A DNA stretch of 64,000 nucleotides from Aromatoleum evansii (lineage in GTDB: Bacteria; Pseudomonadota; Gammaproteobacteria; Burkholderiales; Rhodocyclaceae). A program made the position numbers and the translations under genes. Below are positions 46,757 through 57,248 of this stretch, piece by piece (the stretch's first letter is position 1; every line of letters begins with the position of its first letter). The notes beneath the pieces are model-generated. The model was not told the origin of the DNA. It ran no database searches and saw only the letters and a list, made by a program, of their open reading frames with translations. The DNA is taken from NCBI RefSeq assembly GCF_012910805.1, contig NZ_WTVK01000011.1, positions 59,869-123,868 of the forward strand, given 5' to 3'.

Positions 46757-48046
46757 TCAGTTCTTGCGCGCGACGGCGCGGTGGCCGATGTCGCGGCGGA
46801 ACTGGCGGCCCTCGAACACGATCGCGTCGGCCACTTCGTACGCGCGCTTCTGTGCGCTGCGCACGTTGTCGCCGAGCGCGGTGACGCACAGCACGCGTCC
46901 GCCGGCGGTGACGACCTGGCCATCCTGCTCGCCGGTGCCGGCGTGGAAGACATGCACGTCCTCGACTTCGGTGCCCGGTAGGCCCGTGATGGCGTCGCCC
47001 TTGCGCGGTGCCTCGGGATAGCCCGCAGCCGCGAGGACGACACCGAGCGCGACGCGACGGTCCCACTCGGCTTCGATCTGGTCGAGGCGGCCGCCGATCG
47101 CGGCTTCGATGAGGTCGGAGAAATCGGTCTTCAGCCGCATCATGATCGGTTGGGTTTCCGGATCACCCATGCGGCAGTTGAACTCGACCACGCGCGGCTG
47201 GCCGGCGTCGTCGATCATCAGGCCGGCGTAAAGGAAGCCGGTATAGGGATGGCCGTCGGCCGCCATGCCGGCGAGTGTCGGCTGGATGATCTCGCGCATC
47301 ACGCGCGCATGCACCTCGGGCGTTACCACCGGGGCGGGCGAGTAGGCGCCCATGCCGCCGGTGTTGGGGCCTTCGTCGCCGTCCTTGAGGCGCTTGTGAT
47401 CCTGGCTGGTCGCGAGCGCGAGCGCCTGCCTGCCGTCGGCCATGACGATGAAGCTTGCCTCCTCGCCGGCCATGAATTCCTCGATCACGACGCGGGCGCC
47501 CGCCTCACCGTAGCTCACTCCCATGCGGTTGTCGGTGAGCATCATGTCGATCGCGGCGTGCGCGTCGTCGAGCGTCATCGCGACGACCACGCCCTTGCCG
47601 GCGGCGAGTCCGTCGGCCTTGATGACGATGGGCGCGCCCTGGGCCTTCACATAGTCGTGCGCGGCGGCGGCGTCGGAGAAGGTCTGGTACTTCGCCGTCG
47701 GGATGTTGTGGCGGATCAGGAAGCGCTTGGCGAAGTCCTTGGAGCTCTCGAGTTGGGCCGCGGCCTTCGTCGGTCCGAAGATCGGCAGGCCGGCCGCGCG
47801 GAAGGCGTCGACGACGCCGGCCGCGAGGGGGGCCTCGGGTCCGACGACGGTGAACTGCACCTGCTCACGCTTTGCGAGTTCGACGAGGTCGGGAATCGCG
47901 GTGACGGCGACGTTCTCGAGCAGCGGCTCGCGGGCCGTGCCCGGGTTGCCCGGCGCAACCAGGACGCGCGTGACCTTGGGCGACTGGGCGAGTTTCCAGG
48001 CCAGTGCGTGTTCGCGGCCGCCGGAGCCGATGACGAGAACTTTCAT
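46757..48046 (-). CDS. purD: phosphoribosylamine-glycine ligase
   Basis: A protein of 429 residues. [19 protein letters not shown] at the start, [16 protein letters not shown] in the ATP-grasp domain and the signature [11 protein letters not shown] near the C-terminus identify PurD. It makes glycinamide ribonucleotide in purine synthesis. It follows purH by 20 bases. Confidence 0.99.
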   Translation of the reverse strand: MKVLVIGSGGREHALAWKLAQSPKVTRVLVAPGNPGTAREPLLENVAVTAIPDLVELAKREQVQFTVVGPEAPLAAGVVDAFRAAGLPIFGPTKAAAQLESSKDFAKRFLIRHNIPTAKYQTFSDAAAAHDYVKAQGAPIVIKADGLAAGKGVVVAMTLDDAHAAIDMMLTDNRMGVSYGEAGARVVIEEFMAGEEASFIVMADGRQALALATSQDHKRLKDGDEGPNTGGMGAYSPAPVVTPEVHARVMREIIQPTLAGMAADGHPYTGFLYAGLMIDDAGQPRVVEFNCRMGDPETQPIMMRLKTDFSDLIEAAIGGRLDQIEAEWDRRVALGVVLAAAGYPEAPRKGDAITGLPGTEVEDVHVFHAGTGEQDGQVVTAGGRVLCVTALGDNVRSAQKRAYEVADAIVFEGRQFRRDIGHRAVARKN

Positions 48047-48066
48047 GCTGTTACCTGCGCTGCGGA

Positions 48067-49656
48067 TCAGTGGCGGAAGTGGCGGAAGCCGGTGAACACC
48101 ATCGCGACGCCCTGTTCGTCGGCCGCGGCGATCACTTCGGCGTCGCGCATCGAGCCGCCTGGCTGGATGACGGCGGTCGCGCCGGCCTGGGCGAGCACGT
48201 CGAGGCCGTCGCGGAACGGGAAGAAGGCGTCGGAGGCGACCACCGTGCCCTTGACCGTGAGGCCGGCGTTCTCGGCCTTGATCGCGGCGATGCGCGCGGA
48301 GTCGACACGGCTCATCTGGCCGGCACCGACGCCGACGGTCATGCCGTCACGGCAGTAGACGATGGCGTTCGACTTGACGTACTTGGCGACGCGCCAGGCG
48401 AAGAGAAGATCGCCCAGTTCCTGTTCGGTCGGCGCGCGCTTGGTGACGACCTTGAGGTCGGCCACGGCGATGCGGGCCTCGTCGGCGCTCTGCACCAGCA
48501 GGCCGCCACCGACGCGCTTGTAGTCGAGTGCGCCGGCGGGCTTGCCGAGCGGGCAGGTGAGCACGCGCACGTTCTGCTTGGCGGCCAGCAGCGCCAGCGC
48601 ATCGGCCGTATAGGACGGGGCGATCACCAGTTCGAGGAACTGCGCGGAGACCGCTTCTGCCGCCGCGCGGTCGACTTCGCAATTGAACGCGATGATGCCG
48701 CCGAAGGCCGAGGTCGGGTCGGTCGAGAAGGCCTTGCGGTAGGCAGCGACCGGCGATTCGGCGATGGCGACGCCGCAGGGGTTGGCGTGCTTGACGATGA
48801 CGCAGGCGGGGGTGGCCGCCTCGAAGGCCTTGACGCATTCCCACGCCGCGTCGGCGTCGGCGATGTTGTTGTACGACAGTTCCTTGCCCTGCAGCTGCCT
48901 GTAGGACGCGATCGCACCCTCGGGAGCGTTCGGCTCGCGGTAGAAGGCGGCGGACTGGTGCGGGTTCTCGCCGTAGCGCAGGTCCTGCACCTTGTCGAAG
49001 GCGACCTGGTAGCGCTCGGGGTAGGCCTGCTTGGCGACTTCGCCCTTGTCGCCGAAGGTCAGCGCGGTGAGGTGGTTGGAGATCGCGCTGTCGTAGCGGG
49101 CGGTGTGGGTGAAGGCCTTCACCGCGAGGGCGAAGCGGGTCTTGTAGCTCAGCTCGCCGCCGTTCGCTTTCAACTCGTCGATGATGCAGCCGTAGTCTTC
49201 GGGATCGGTGACGATGCCCACGCCGCCCTTCTCGTCACCGTGGTTCTTCGCTGCCGCACGCACCATGGTCGGGCCGCCGATGTCGATGTTCTCGATGGCG
49301 TCCTCGAGCGTGCAGTCGGGCTTGGCGACGGTCTGCGCGAAGGGGTAGAGGTTCACGACGACGAGGTCGATGCGCGAGATGCCGTGCGCGGCGATGGTCT
49401 CCATGTGCTCGGGCAGGTCGCGGCGCGCAAGGATGCCACCGTGCACCTTCGGGTGCAGGGTCTTGACGCGGCCGTCGAGCATCTCGGGGAAGCCGGTGTG
49501 CTCCGATACGTCGGTGACCGGCAGGCCGGCGTCGCGCAGCATCGAGGCGGTGCCGCCGGTCGACAGGATCTTCACGCCGAGGCCGTGCAGGGCCTGGGCG
49601 AATTCGAGGACGCCGTGCTTGTCGGAGACGCTGATCAGGGCTTGGGAGACTTTCAT
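48067..49656 (-). CDS. purH: AICAR formyltransferase / IMP cyclohydrolase
   Basis: A bifunctional protein of 529 residues. The N-terminal cyclohydrolase begins [16 protein letters not shown] and contains [15 protein letters not shown] sequence. The formyltransferase half has [11 protein letters not shown] and the end [17 protein letters not shown]. It catalyses the last two steps to IMP. ATG 49656 is where conserved sequence begins. It sits between fis and purD, an order common in betaproteobacteria. Confidence 0.99.
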   Translation of the reverse strand: MKVSQALISVSDKHGVLEFAQALHGLGVKILSTGGTASMLRDAGLPVTDVSEHTGFPEMLDGRVKTLHPKVHGGILARRDLPEHMETIAAHGISRIDLVVVNLYPFAQTVAKPDCTLEDAIENIDIGGPTMVRAAAKNHGDEKGGVGIVTDPEDYGCIIDELKANGGELSYKTRFALAVKAFTHTARYDSAISNHLTALTFGDKGEVAKQAYPERYQVAFDKVQDLRYGENPHQSAAFYREPNAPEGAIASYRQLQGKELSYNNIADADAAWECVKAFEAATPACVIVKHANPCGVAIAESPVAAYRKAFSTDPTSAFGGIIAFNCEVDRAAAEAVSAQFLELVIAPSYTADALALLAAKQNVRVLTCPLGKPAGALDYKRVGGGLLVQSADEARIAVADLKVVTKRAPTEQELGDLLFAWRVAKYVKSNAIVYCRDGMTVGVGAGQMSRVDSARIAAIKAENAGLTVKGTVVASDAFFPFRDGLDVLAQAGATAVIQPGGSMRDAEVIAAADEQGVAMVFTGFRHFRH

Positions 49657-49727
49657 CGTTCGTATCGCAGGAAGGAATCGGAAGGCGGGGGCCGTGCGCA
49701 TATTGCGGCGCACGGCGGCAGTCGGGC

Positions 49728-49964
49728 TTACAGCAGTTCGTATTCGGTGAGCTTGCGCCGCAGCGTGTTGCGGTTGATGCCGAGCATCTCCGCGGCCACG
49801 GTCTGGTTGCCGTTGGCCTGGCGGAGGACGAATTCGAGCATCGGGCGTTCGACGTTGCGGATCACCATCTCGTAGATCGCGGCCGGTTTTTCACCGTCGA
49901 GGTCGCGGAAATACTGGTCCAGGGTGCGCTGCACCGAAGTGGCGATTTCGTTGGGGCGGCTCAT
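49728..49964 (-). CDS. fis: Fis family nucleoid protein
   Basis: A protein of 78 residues, shorter than enterobacterial Fis (98) but normal for betaproteobacteria. The C-terminal helix-turn-helix ([20 protein letters not shown]) is clear. It bends DNA and controls growth-phase genes. It overlaps dusB (ATGA), as in most proteobacteria, so both are co-translated. Confidence 0.97.
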   Translation of the reverse strand: MSRPNEIATSVQRTLDQYFRDLDGEKPAAIYEMVIRNVERPMLEFVLRQANGNQTVAAEMLGINRNTLRRKLTEYELL

Positions 49965-50983
49965 GCGGCAAGTTCCTGCGGGAGGTCTTCTTCGTAGCGC
50001 AGGCGGGCGTCCTGCTGGGCCAATTGGCCGAAAAAGTCCTCGACGGCCGTCAGCTGCGAGCGGACGTCGGGGAGCTGGTTCATGGCGCGACGGAAGGCGG
50101 CCGATCCGACCAGGCCCTTCGTGTACCAGGAGATGTGCTTGCGGGCGACCTTGACGCCGGTATCTTCGCCGTAGAAGGCGTACAGGTCGGCCAGGTGCTC
50201 GCGGCACACCTGGAGGATCTCGCTGACGAGCGGCGGCGGCATCAGCTCGCCGGTCGCGAGGTAGTGCTCGGTCTCGCGGAAGATCCACGGCCGGCCCTGG
50301 GCGGCGCGGCCGATCATGACGCCGTCGGCGCCGGTGTAGTCGAGCACGTATTTCGCCTTCTCGGGCGAGGTGATGTCGCCGTTGGCGATGACCGGGATCT
50401 TCACCAGGGTCTTCACGTGCGCGATGGTGTCGTATTCGGCCTCACCCATGTACTGGTCGGCACGCGTGCGGCCATGGATGGCGATGGCGCGGATGCCGGA
50501 TTCCTCTGCGATGCGCGCGACGGTCGGCGCGTTGCGGTTCTGTCGGTTCCAGCCGGTGCGGAACTTGAGCGTGACCGGGGTGTTCGGCACGGCGGCGACG
50601 ACGGCTTCGAGGATGCGCGCGACGAGCGGCTCGTCCTGCATCAGCGCCGAGCCCGCCATCACGTTGCACACCTTCTTGGCCGGGCAGCCCATGTTGATGT
50701 CGATGATCTGGGCGCCGTTGTCCGCGTTGTGGCGGGCGGCTTCGGCCATCATGTGCGGGTCGGCGCCGGCGATCTGCACCGAGATCGGATCGACTTCGCC
50801 CTCGTGGTTGGCACGCCGGAGCGTCTTCGCGCTGCCGTAGAGCAGCGAGTTGGACGTGACCATCTCGCTCACCGCGACGCCCGCGCCGAGCTTCTTGCAC
50901 AGCTGGCGGAAGGGACGATCGGTGACGCCGGCCATCGGGGCGACGAAAAGATTGTTGCGCAGGGTGAAACCGGCGTACTGCAT
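49961..50983 (-). CDS. dusB: tRNA-dihydrouridine synthase B
   Basis: A protein of 340 residues. LFVAPMAGVTDRPFRQLC at the N-terminus, the active-site cysteine in DINMGCPAKKVCN and the FMN-site GDITSPEKA and GRAAQGRPW are present. It reduces uridines in the tRNA D-loop. It overlaps fis by ATGA. Confidence 0.98.
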   Translation of the reverse strand: MQYAGFTLRNNLFVAPMAGVTDRPFRQLCKKLGAGVAVSEMVTSNSLLYGSAKTLRRANHEGEVDPISVQIAGADPHMMAEAARHNADNGAQIIDINMGCPAKKVCNVMAGSALMQDEPLVARILEAVVAAVPNTPVTLKFRTGWNRQNRNAPTVARIAEESGIRAIAIHGRTRADQYMGEAEYDTIAHVKTLVKIPVIANGDITSPEKAKYVLDYTGADGVMIGRAAQGRPWIFRETEHYLATGELMPPPLVSEILQVCREHLADLYAFYGEDTGVKVARKHISWYTKGLVGSAAFRRAMNQLPDVRSQLTAVEDFFGQLAQQDARLRYEEDLPQELAA

Positions 50984-51073
50984 GGGCGGGGCGTGGTGCG
51001 GGGGAAAGGTCGGGATTTTACCCCATGCCGAGCCGGGCGAGCAGCCGAATGCTCGCCCCGGGCAGCGACTGCG

Positions 51074-52795
51074 TCACACCGGTGTGGTATCCGCGCCCGT
51101 CGCCGCGGGCGTGCTCGGCTCGGGAGGAAGCGCGCGCGTGCTGCGGTTGCGTCCGCCTTCCTTGGAGCGGTAAAGCGCCGCGTCGGCGGCCTCGACGAGG
51201 CCTTCGGGGCCGCCGACGGGAATCTCGGGGAAAGCCGCGACGCCGACGCTGATCGTGACCTTGAGGCCGTCGACTTCCGCGGCCTCGATTTCCACCCGCA
51301 GGCGCTCCGCGACGCAGAACGCGCCCTCGAGCGTGGTGTTGGGCAGGATGCCGACGAACTCCTCGCCGCCGTAGCGGCACGCGAGGTCGTACTTGCGCAG
51401 CGCGTCGTGGAAGTTCTTCGCAACGGACTGCAGCACGCGGTCGCCCTGGTCGTGGCCGTAGGTGTCGTTGAATTTCTTGAAATGGTCGATATCGAACATC
51501 AGCACCGCGAGCGAGGTGCCGGTGCGCTGGGCACGGTTGTATTCGGTGTCCAGCGTGGCGTCCAGGTGGCGGCGGTTGAACAGGCCGGTGAGGCCGTCGG
51601 TGGTCGAAAGTCGCCGCAACTCCTCCTCGAGGCGCTTCTCCTCGGTGATGTCGCGCAGCAGTGCGGCCGAGCCGACGATGTTGTGGTCGTTGCCGAAGAT
51701 CGTGGACGCGAAGATCTGCAGGACGCGCTCCCTGTAGGCGGTCGTGATCGAGCCGCCCTGCTCGGGGTCCGACAGCCACAGGCGCATCTGCTCCTCGTCG
51801 TCGAGGAGCGCATAGAAACCTTCCCGGACGATCTGGCTCGCGGGTTTTTCGAGCAGGCGTTCGGCCGCGGGGTTCACCAGCACGATCTCGCCGGTGCTGT
51901 CGGTGACGACGATCCCTTCGCCCGCGCCGTGGATGATGGTCGTGAGCTTGTCCTGCTCGCGGCGCAGACCGTCGTACGTGGTGCGCAGCTCCGAGGTCAT
52001 GCGGTTGAAGCTGTTGGCCATCGTGCCGATCTCGTCGCGGCTGTGGATCGGCACCTGGTGGTCGAGGTCGCCGTCGGAGACGCGGCTCATCGCGTGGGTG
52101 ACCTTCTCGAGCGGTTCGACGATGGTGCGACCGAGCATGTAGCCGGTGAGCAGCATGGTCGCCATCAGCGCCAGGGCGAGGCCGCCGATCGCGTACTGGC
52201 GCACCTCGTAGATGTCGCGCTCGACGGCGGCGAGCGAGGTTGTCAGCTTGATCACGCCGCGCACCCTGTTGGCCGTGCCGTGGCACTTGCTGCAGGCGTC
52301 GGCGTACTTGATGGGGGCGAGGAAGGTCAGGTTGCGGTGGCCGTCGAGGCCGGGTTCGTACACCGCGAGCGTGCGGCCTTCGTTCACGGTTGCGAGCAGG
52401 TTGGGGTCGTCGGCCGGGAGGACCGGGATCTGCTGTTCGTGGTCGCGCGGAGTGAAGGTTTCCTCGCCGCGGCGGCGGTTCACGTCGTCGATGGTCTTGT
52501 TGTCGCGGAAGGCTTCGTCGCCGTTGGTGCGCAGGATGCGGAAGTCGATGATGTCGGTAACCTTCTTGAGGCGGTCGGCATAGGACTCGGCGATGTCCGC
52601 GGAACCCGCCAGCATCACCGCCTGCAGGCCCTGGGCCACGCTTTCGGTGAGCTTTTCCATCGTGCGCTCGTTCTGGCTCAGGACCGACTGTTCCTGGAAG
52701 TGCGTGTAGAAGAGCGCCATCGCCACGAGGACCGCAGTGACCGCAATGCCGACTGCAAGGGTGATCTTGTAGCGAATCCGCATGTTCTTGTTCAT
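51074..52795 (-). CDS. haem-c-binding diguanylate cyclase (periplasmic CxxCH, HAMP, PAS, GGDEF)
   Basis: A protein of 573 residues. TM1 at about 9-30 and TM2 at about 201-223 bracket a periplasmic domain that contains C168-S-K-C171-H172, a covalent haem-c attachment site. HAMP, a PAS domain (about 285-395) and a GGDEF domain (DGLTGLFNRRHLDATL) follow. The active site GGEEF and the RxxD inhibition site (RKYD, five residues before it) are intact. A periplasmic haem suggests that redox state or a gas ligand controls c-di-GMP synthesis. It lies alone between ubiH-like and dusB on the same strand. Confidence 0.92.
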   Translation of the reverse strand: MNKNMRIRYKITLAVGIAVTAVLVAMALFYTHFQEQSVLSQNERTMEKLTESVAQGLQAVMLAGSADIAESYADRLKKVTDIIDFRILRTNGDEAFRDNKTIDDVNRRRGEETFTPRDHEQQIPVLPADDPNLLATVNEGRTLAVYEPGLDGHRNLTFLAPIKYADACSKCHGTANRVRGVIKLTTSLAAVERDIYEVRQYAIGGLALALMATMLLTGYMLGRTIVEPLEKVTHAMSRVSDGDLDHQVPIHSRDEIGTMANSFNRMTSELRTTYDGLRREQDKLTTIIHGAGEGIVVTDSTGEIVLVNPAAERLLEKPASQIVREGFYALLDDEEQMRLWLSDPEQGGSITTAYRERVLQIFASTIFGNDHNIVGSAALLRDITEEKRLEEELRRLSTTDGLTGLFNRRHLDATLDTEYNRAQRTGTSLAVLMFDIDHFKKFNDTYGHDQGDRVLQSVAKNFHDALRKYDLACRYGGEEFVGILPNTTLEGAFCVAERLRVEIEAAEVDGLKVTISVGVAAFPEIPVGGPEGLVEAADAALYRSKEGGRNRSTRALPPEPSTPAATGADTTPV

Positions 52796-52874
52796 GTGAT
52801 GAAACGTCAGGTCCGGGATTGTTCGGACGCAATCATATAACGATGGCGTGCCGGCGGGGTCGGCATCCCCGGAG

Positions 52875-54032
52875 TCACGGCCAGGCGCGGGCGCCGAACA
52901 TCATGCGGCGGGCGATGAAGTGGCGCAGCGGCGGTAGCATGTCGAGGGCGAACAGCGCTGCGCCGCGTGCATGGTGCAGGGGGGCGAAGTCGTTGCTAAA
53001 GATGCGCACGAGGCTGTCGGTGAAGTTGATCGCGCCGAAGCGGTCCAGTCGCCGGGCGTCGCGCCACGCGGCGAGCGTGCCGGCGAGGCCGGGGTCGCCG
53101 CGGTAGTCGAGGAGGGTGCGGGCGAGCGCCCAGACGTCGCGCAGCGCGAGGTTGAAACCCTGGCCGGCGACGGGGTGCAGGGTCTGAGCGGCGTTGCCCA
53201 GCCACACCGTGCGCGAGCCGACGGGGTCGCGACGGTAGCGCAGCACCAGCGGGTAGCGCTGCCGCCCGGCAACGCTTGCGAGCTGGACCCGGCTGCCGAA
53301 GCGCTGCCGGAGGTGTTGCAGGTAGGCGGCGTCGGGCAGGGCCAGGAGTTCGGTGGCGCGCCGGGGCGAGGCGACATGCACCAGGGCATAGTGGTCGCCG
53401 TGGGGCAGCAGGGCGATGGGGCCCTCGCTGGTGAAGCGCTCGAAGGCGGTTTCGCCGTGTCTGCCGGCAATGCCCACGTTGGCGATGATCGCGTGCTGGC
53501 CGTAGTCCCGTTCGACGATGTCGGGCGTGTCCGCCTGCAGCCCGCCTTCGGCGCAGGCGACGAGGCGGGCGCAGGCGGTGGCGCCATGGAGGGTGCTGCC
53601 GTCGCCGGCGAGGCTGGCCGTTACCGCGTCGGCGCCTGTGGCTAGTCCGGTGACTTCGGTCTGGTCCATGACCGTGATGCCGGTGCGCTCGACGGCGTCG
53701 CGCAGGGCTTCGGCGAGAGCGCCCGCCCGGACGACATAGCCGAGTGCGGGCAGGCCGTAGTCGTCCGCATCGAGCCGGGTGCGGCCGAAGCCGCCCTGCT
53801 GCGAGATGTGGATGTGGCGGATGGGCGTGGCTGGTAAGGCGTTCCACACCCCCAGGTGTTCGAGGGTGAGGCGCGTACCGTGGGCCAACGCGAGCGCGCG
53901 CGGGTCGGCGGCGACGGCATCGCGCGGCCGCGCGTCGGCCAGTGCGATCGCGAGGCCGCTGTCCTTCAGTGCGAGGGCGAGCGAGAGGCCGACCGGGCCT
54001 GCGCCGACGATCAGCAGGTCATGCTGCGCCAT
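52875..54032 (-). CDS. UbiH/UbiF/VisC-family FAD monooxygenase
   Basis: A protein of 385 residues. The FAD-binding GAGPVGLSLALALKDSG, the middle motif and the GNAAQTLHPVAGQGFNLALRD region identify the ubiquinone hydroxylase family. It probably hydroxylates a ring carbon in ubiquinone synthesis; which position cannot be told from sequence alone. The start overlaps the end of pepP by 14 bases, the order pepP-ubiH seen in many proteobacteria. Confidence 0.92.
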   Translation of the reverse strand: MAQHDLLIVGAGPVGLSLALALKDSGLAIALADARPRDAVAADPRALALAHGTRLTLEHLGVWNALPATPIRHIHISQQGGFGRTRLDADDYGLPALGYVVRAGALAEALRDAVERTGITVMDQTEVTGLATGADAVTASLAGDGSTLHGATACARLVACAEGGLQADTPDIVERDYGQHAIIANVGIAGRHGETAFERFTSEGPIALLPHGDHYALVHVASPRRATELLALPDAAYLQHLRQRFGSRVQLASVAGRQRYPLVLRYRRDPVGSRTVWLGNAAQTLHPVAGQGFNLALRDVWALARTLLDYRGDPGLAGTLAAWRDARRLDRFGAINFTDSLVRIFSNDFAPLHHARGAALFALDMLPPLRHFIARRMMFGARAWP

Positions 54033-55383
54033 CGGCGGCCTCGCGCATCACGTCCTCTATGTCGGCGACCGAGCGCGGTGCGGCTTCGGTGAGGTATTCG
54101 CAGCCGTCCGCAGTGACCAGCGCGTCGTCCTCGATGCGCACGCCGATGTTCCAGAAGGCTTCCGGCACGCCTTCGGCAGGGCGGATGTAGCAGCCCGGCT
54201 CGACCGTCAGCACCATGCCCGGGGCGAGCGGGCGCCAGTCCCCGTCGAGCTTGTATTCGCCCGCGTCGTGCACGTCGCGCCCGAGCCAGTGCCCGGTGCG
54301 GTGCATGTAGAAGCGGCGGTAGTGGCCCTGCTCGAGGACTTCGGCGAGGCTGCCGGAAAGGAGCTTGAGGTCGAGCATGCCCTGCGCGAGCACCTCAACG
54401 GCGGCGTCGTGCGGCATGTTCCAGTGCGCACCGGGCCGGATCGCGGCCTTGGCGGCGGCCTGCGCGGCGAGCACGAGTTCGTAGATGTCGCGCTGCGGTC
54501 CGCTGAAGCGGCCATTCACCGGGAAAGTGCGGGTGATGTCGGAGGCGTAGCCGTCGAGCTCGCAGCCGGCGTCGATCAGCAGCAGGTCGCCATCGGCCAT
54601 CTGGCGGTCGTTCTCGATGTAGTGCAGCACGCAGGCGTTGGCGCCACTGGCGACGATGGACGGGTAGGCGGGGGCCTGGCTGCCGGCGCGGCGGAAGGCG
54701 TGGAGCAGTTCGGCCTCGATCTCGTATTCGAAGCGGCCGGGGCGGGTCGCGGCCATCGCGCGGCGATGGGCTTCGCCGGAGATGTCGCCGGCGCGGCGCA
54801 TGATCGCGATTTCGGAGGCGTCCTTGAGGATGCGCATCTCGTCGAGCTCGGCGCGCACGTCGCGGATCGCATGCGGCGGGATCGCCCCGGCGCGGGCGTT
54901 CGCGCGCACGGTGTTGAGGGCGCGCAGCACGCGGGCGTCCCAGTCGGTGTCGTGGCCGAGGCTGCACCACAGTGCGGGCTGGCCGGACATGAGATCGGGC
55001 AGGCGCTGGTCGATCTCGCCAATGGTCCAGGTCTCGTCGAAGCCGAAGCGCTCGCGTGCGGCGTCGGGGCCGTAGCGGTAGCCGTCCCAGATTTCGCGCT
55101 CCTCGTTCTTTTCGCGGCAGAACAGGATCGATTTCGGCGTATCGCCGGCGATCAGCACGACCACTGCCTCCGGTTCGCCGAAGCCGGTGAGGTAGTGGAA
55201 ATAGCTGTCGTAGCGGAACGGGTAGTGCGTGTCCCGGTTGCGCGCGTATTCCGGAGCCGTCGGCAACACGGCAATACCGCCGCCGAGTGCGTTCATGCGC
55301 GCGAGCAGGCGCTCGCGGCGGGCGCGGAAGGGGGCGATGTCGAGCGCGAGGGGGGCGAACTTCGGGTCGAGGGGCGTGTTCAT
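54019..55383 (-). CDS. pepP: Xaa-Pro aminopeptidase
   Basis: A protein of 454 residues. The creatinase/aminopeptidase fold shows the metal ligands in LLIDAGCELDGYASDITRTF (two Asp), the His in RTGHWLGRDVHD and the Glu residues in TVEPGCYI and IRIEDD-like (GVRIEDDALV). It removes an N-terminal residue followed by proline. It precedes the ubiH-like gene with overlap. Confidence 0.97.
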   Translation of the reverse strand: MNTPLDPKFAPLALDIAPFRARRERLLARMNALGGGIAVLPTAPEYARNRDTHYPFRYDSYFHYLTGFGEPEAVVVLIAGDTPKSILFCREKNEEREIWDGYRYGPDAARERFGFDETWTIGEIDQRLPDLMSGQPALWCSLGHDTDWDARVLRALNTVRANARAGAIPPHAIRDVRAELDEMRILKDASEIAIMRRAGDISGEAHRRAMAATRPGRFEYEIEAELLHAFRRAGSQAPAYPSIVASGANACVLHYIENDRQMADGDLLLIDAGCELDGYASDITRTFPVNGRFSGPQRDIYELVLAAQAAAKAAIRPGAHWNMPHDAAVEVLAQGMLDLKLLSGSLAEVLEQGHYRRFYMHRTGHWLGRDVHDAGEYKLDGDWRPLAPGMVLTVEPGCYIRPAEGVPEAFWNIGVRIEDDALVTADGCEYLTEAAPRSVADIEDVMREAADGAA

Positions 55384-55440
55384 CGGCGGATTATGGCATG
55401 GGCACGGATGTCGGATTCGACCGGACCTGCCGGAGTGCGT

Positions 55441-56130
55441 TCAGGTGCCGGTACGGCGCAGCCGCGCGTCGAGTTCGGCGAGTCGCGCCGGGGTGCCGAC
55501 GTCGAGCCAATAGCCGGCGTGCAGGGCGCCGCTTGCGCGTCCGGCGTCCATCGCCTCGCGCAGCAGCGGGCCGAGCGCGGCACGCGTGCCCGGTGCGATG
55601 CCGGCGAAGAGGGCGGGGTGGTACACGCCGAGGCCGGAGAAGGTCAGGCGCGGTTCGCCGTCGCGGTGCAGGCGCCCGTCCGCGAGATGGAAGTCGCCGC
55701 CGGGGTGGTGCTCGGGGTTCGGTACCATCAGCAGGTGGGCGAGGTCGCCGTCGGCGGTCAGCCCTTCGCCCGTCGCACGCAGGGCCGCGAGCTCGGCATC
55801 GCAGAAGACGTCGCCATTCACGACCAGGAAGGGGGCGTCGCCGAGCAGCGGCAGGGCCTGGCGGATGCCGCCGGCAGTCTCCAGCGCCTCCGCTTCGGGC
55901 GAGTAGCGCAGGCGCACGCCGAAGGCGCCGCCATCGCCCAGCGCCGCCTCGATCATCGCGCCGAGGTGGGCGTGGTTGATCGCGATGTCGGTGAAGCCGG
56001 CGTCGCGCAGGCGTTCGATGTGCCACACGATCAGCGGCTTGCCGCCTGCCTGCAGCAGCGGCTTCGGGCAGGCGTCCGTGAGTGGGCGCATGCGTTCGCC
56101 GCGGCCGGCGGCGAGGATCATCGCGCGCAT
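55441..56130 (-). CDS. murU: N-acetylmuramate-1-phosphate uridylyltransferase
   Basis: A protein of 229 residues. The nucleotidyltransferase signature MILAAGRGERMRPLTDACPK, the VNGDVF metal site and a GYWLDVGTPARL end fit MurU. It converts MurNAc-1-phosphate to UDP-MurNAc in peptidoglycan recycling, a bypass linked to intrinsic fosfomycin resistance in pseudomonads. Its ATG shares one base with the amgK stop (TGATG). ATG 56130 is chosen; the longer upstream frame only shadows amgK. Confidence 0.93.
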   Translation of the reverse strand: MRAMILAAGRGERMRPLTDACPKPLLQAGGKPLIVWHIERLRDAGFTDIAINHAHLGAMIEAALGDGGAFGVRLRYSPEAEALETAGGIRQALPLLGDAPFLVVNGDVFCDAELAALRATGEGLTADGDLAHLLMVPNPEHHPGGDFHLADGRLHRDGEPRLTFSGLGVYHPALFAGIAPGTRAALGPLLREAMDAGRASGALHAGYWLDVGTPARLAELDARLRRTGT

Positions 56131-57134
56131 CAGAAGGTGTAGCCGACTTCGACCGGTTCGGGATCGAGGCGGTCGAGCAGCTTCAGCAGTGGGCCGAGGT
56201 CGCGATAGCGTTTGCACGCGCGGCGGAGGTAGTCCATCACCAGCGGCATGTCGGCGAGGTAGCCGTCCTTGCCGTCGCGGTGATAGAGCCGAGCGAAGAT
56301 GCCCAGCACCTTGATGTGGCGCTGCACGCCCATCCATTCGTAGTCGCGGTGGAAGTCGGAGAAGTCTTCCCGCACCGGCAGGCCCAGCTTGCGCGCCGCT
56401 TCCCAGTAGCGCGCGAGCATGTCGAGGGTGAAGTCCTCCTCCCAGTGGATGTAGGCGTCCTTGAACAGCGAGGCGAGGTCGTAGGTCAGCGGGCCGTACA
56501 CGGCATCCTGGAAGTCGATGATGCCCGGGTTGGCCTGGTCGGGCAGGTACATCAGGTTGCGCGAGTGGTAGTCGCGATGCACGAAGACCTGGGGCTCGGC
56601 GAGGTTCACTGCGAGGATGCGGTCGAAGGTGTCCATCAGCGTGACACGCTGGCGATCGTCTAGCGTGACGCCCTTGTGACGCTCGATGTACCACTCGGGG
56701 AAGAGCATCAGCTCGCGCAGCAGCAGTTCGCGCGAGTATTCCGGCAGCACGTCGGGGCGGCTCGCGCGCTGGATCGCAATGAGCGAGCCGAGGGCGTCGG
56801 CGTACAGGTGGGCGGCGTTGTCCTTGTTCAGCGCGGCGAGGTAGGTAGTGCTGCCGAGGTCGGACAGCAGCAGGAAGCCCTGGTCGAGGTCCTGCGCGAG
56901 CACTTCGGGGACGTGCGCGCCGGCGGCGCGGAACAGCTCCTCGACCTTCAGCCACGGACGGCAGTCCTCGCGCTCGGGCGGCGCGTCCATGACGACGAGG
57001 CTGGGGCTGCCGTCGGCGAAATTCACGCGGAAGTAGCGGCGGAAACTGGCGTCGGCCGATGCGGGCGTGAGCTCGAAGGCCTTCCCGGACATTCGTGTGG
57101 TCAGCCAGTCGTTCAGTTGGGCAAGTCTGTGCAC
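56130..57134 (-). CDS. amgK: N-acetylmuramate/N-acetylglucosamine kinase
   Basis: A protein of 334 residues of the aminoglycoside-phosphotransferase fold. The catalytic loop is VHRDYHSRNLMY and the metal site IIDFQDAVYGP. Paired with murU, it phosphorylates MurNAc at the anomeric position for recycling. GTG 57134 is chosen because GGAG lies six bases before it and the product then begins HRLAQLNDWL, as expected. The frame stays open for about 2.6 kb further upstream, antisense to lptD, which is not coding. It is divergent from lptD. Confidence 0.93.
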   Translation of the reverse strand: MHRLAQLNDWLTTRMSGKAFELTPASADASFRRYFRVNFADGSPSLVVMDAPPEREDCRPWLKVEELFRAAGAHVPEVLAQDLDQGFLLLSDLGSTTYLAALNKDNAAHLYADALGSLIAIQRASRPDVLPEYSRELLLRELMLFPEWYIERHKGVTLDDRQRVTLMDTFDRILAVNLAEPQVFVHRDYHSRNLMYLPDQANPGIIDFQDAVYGPLTYDLASLFKDAYIHWEEDFTLDMLARYWEAARKLGLPVREDFSDFHRDYEWMGVQRHIKVLGIFARLYHRDGKDGYLADMPLVMDYLRRACKRYRDLGPLLKLLDRLDPEPVEVGYTF

Positions 57135-57248
57135 CGGGTTCTCCGCAACGCTTCGTGTAAAATCCGCGAGTTTATCAAAAGGCCGCGACCGTGCCGGGCA
57201 CGGGCCGCCGGCGATGAAACCAGGATTGGGGAAAGCGCTTTGCGCGAA

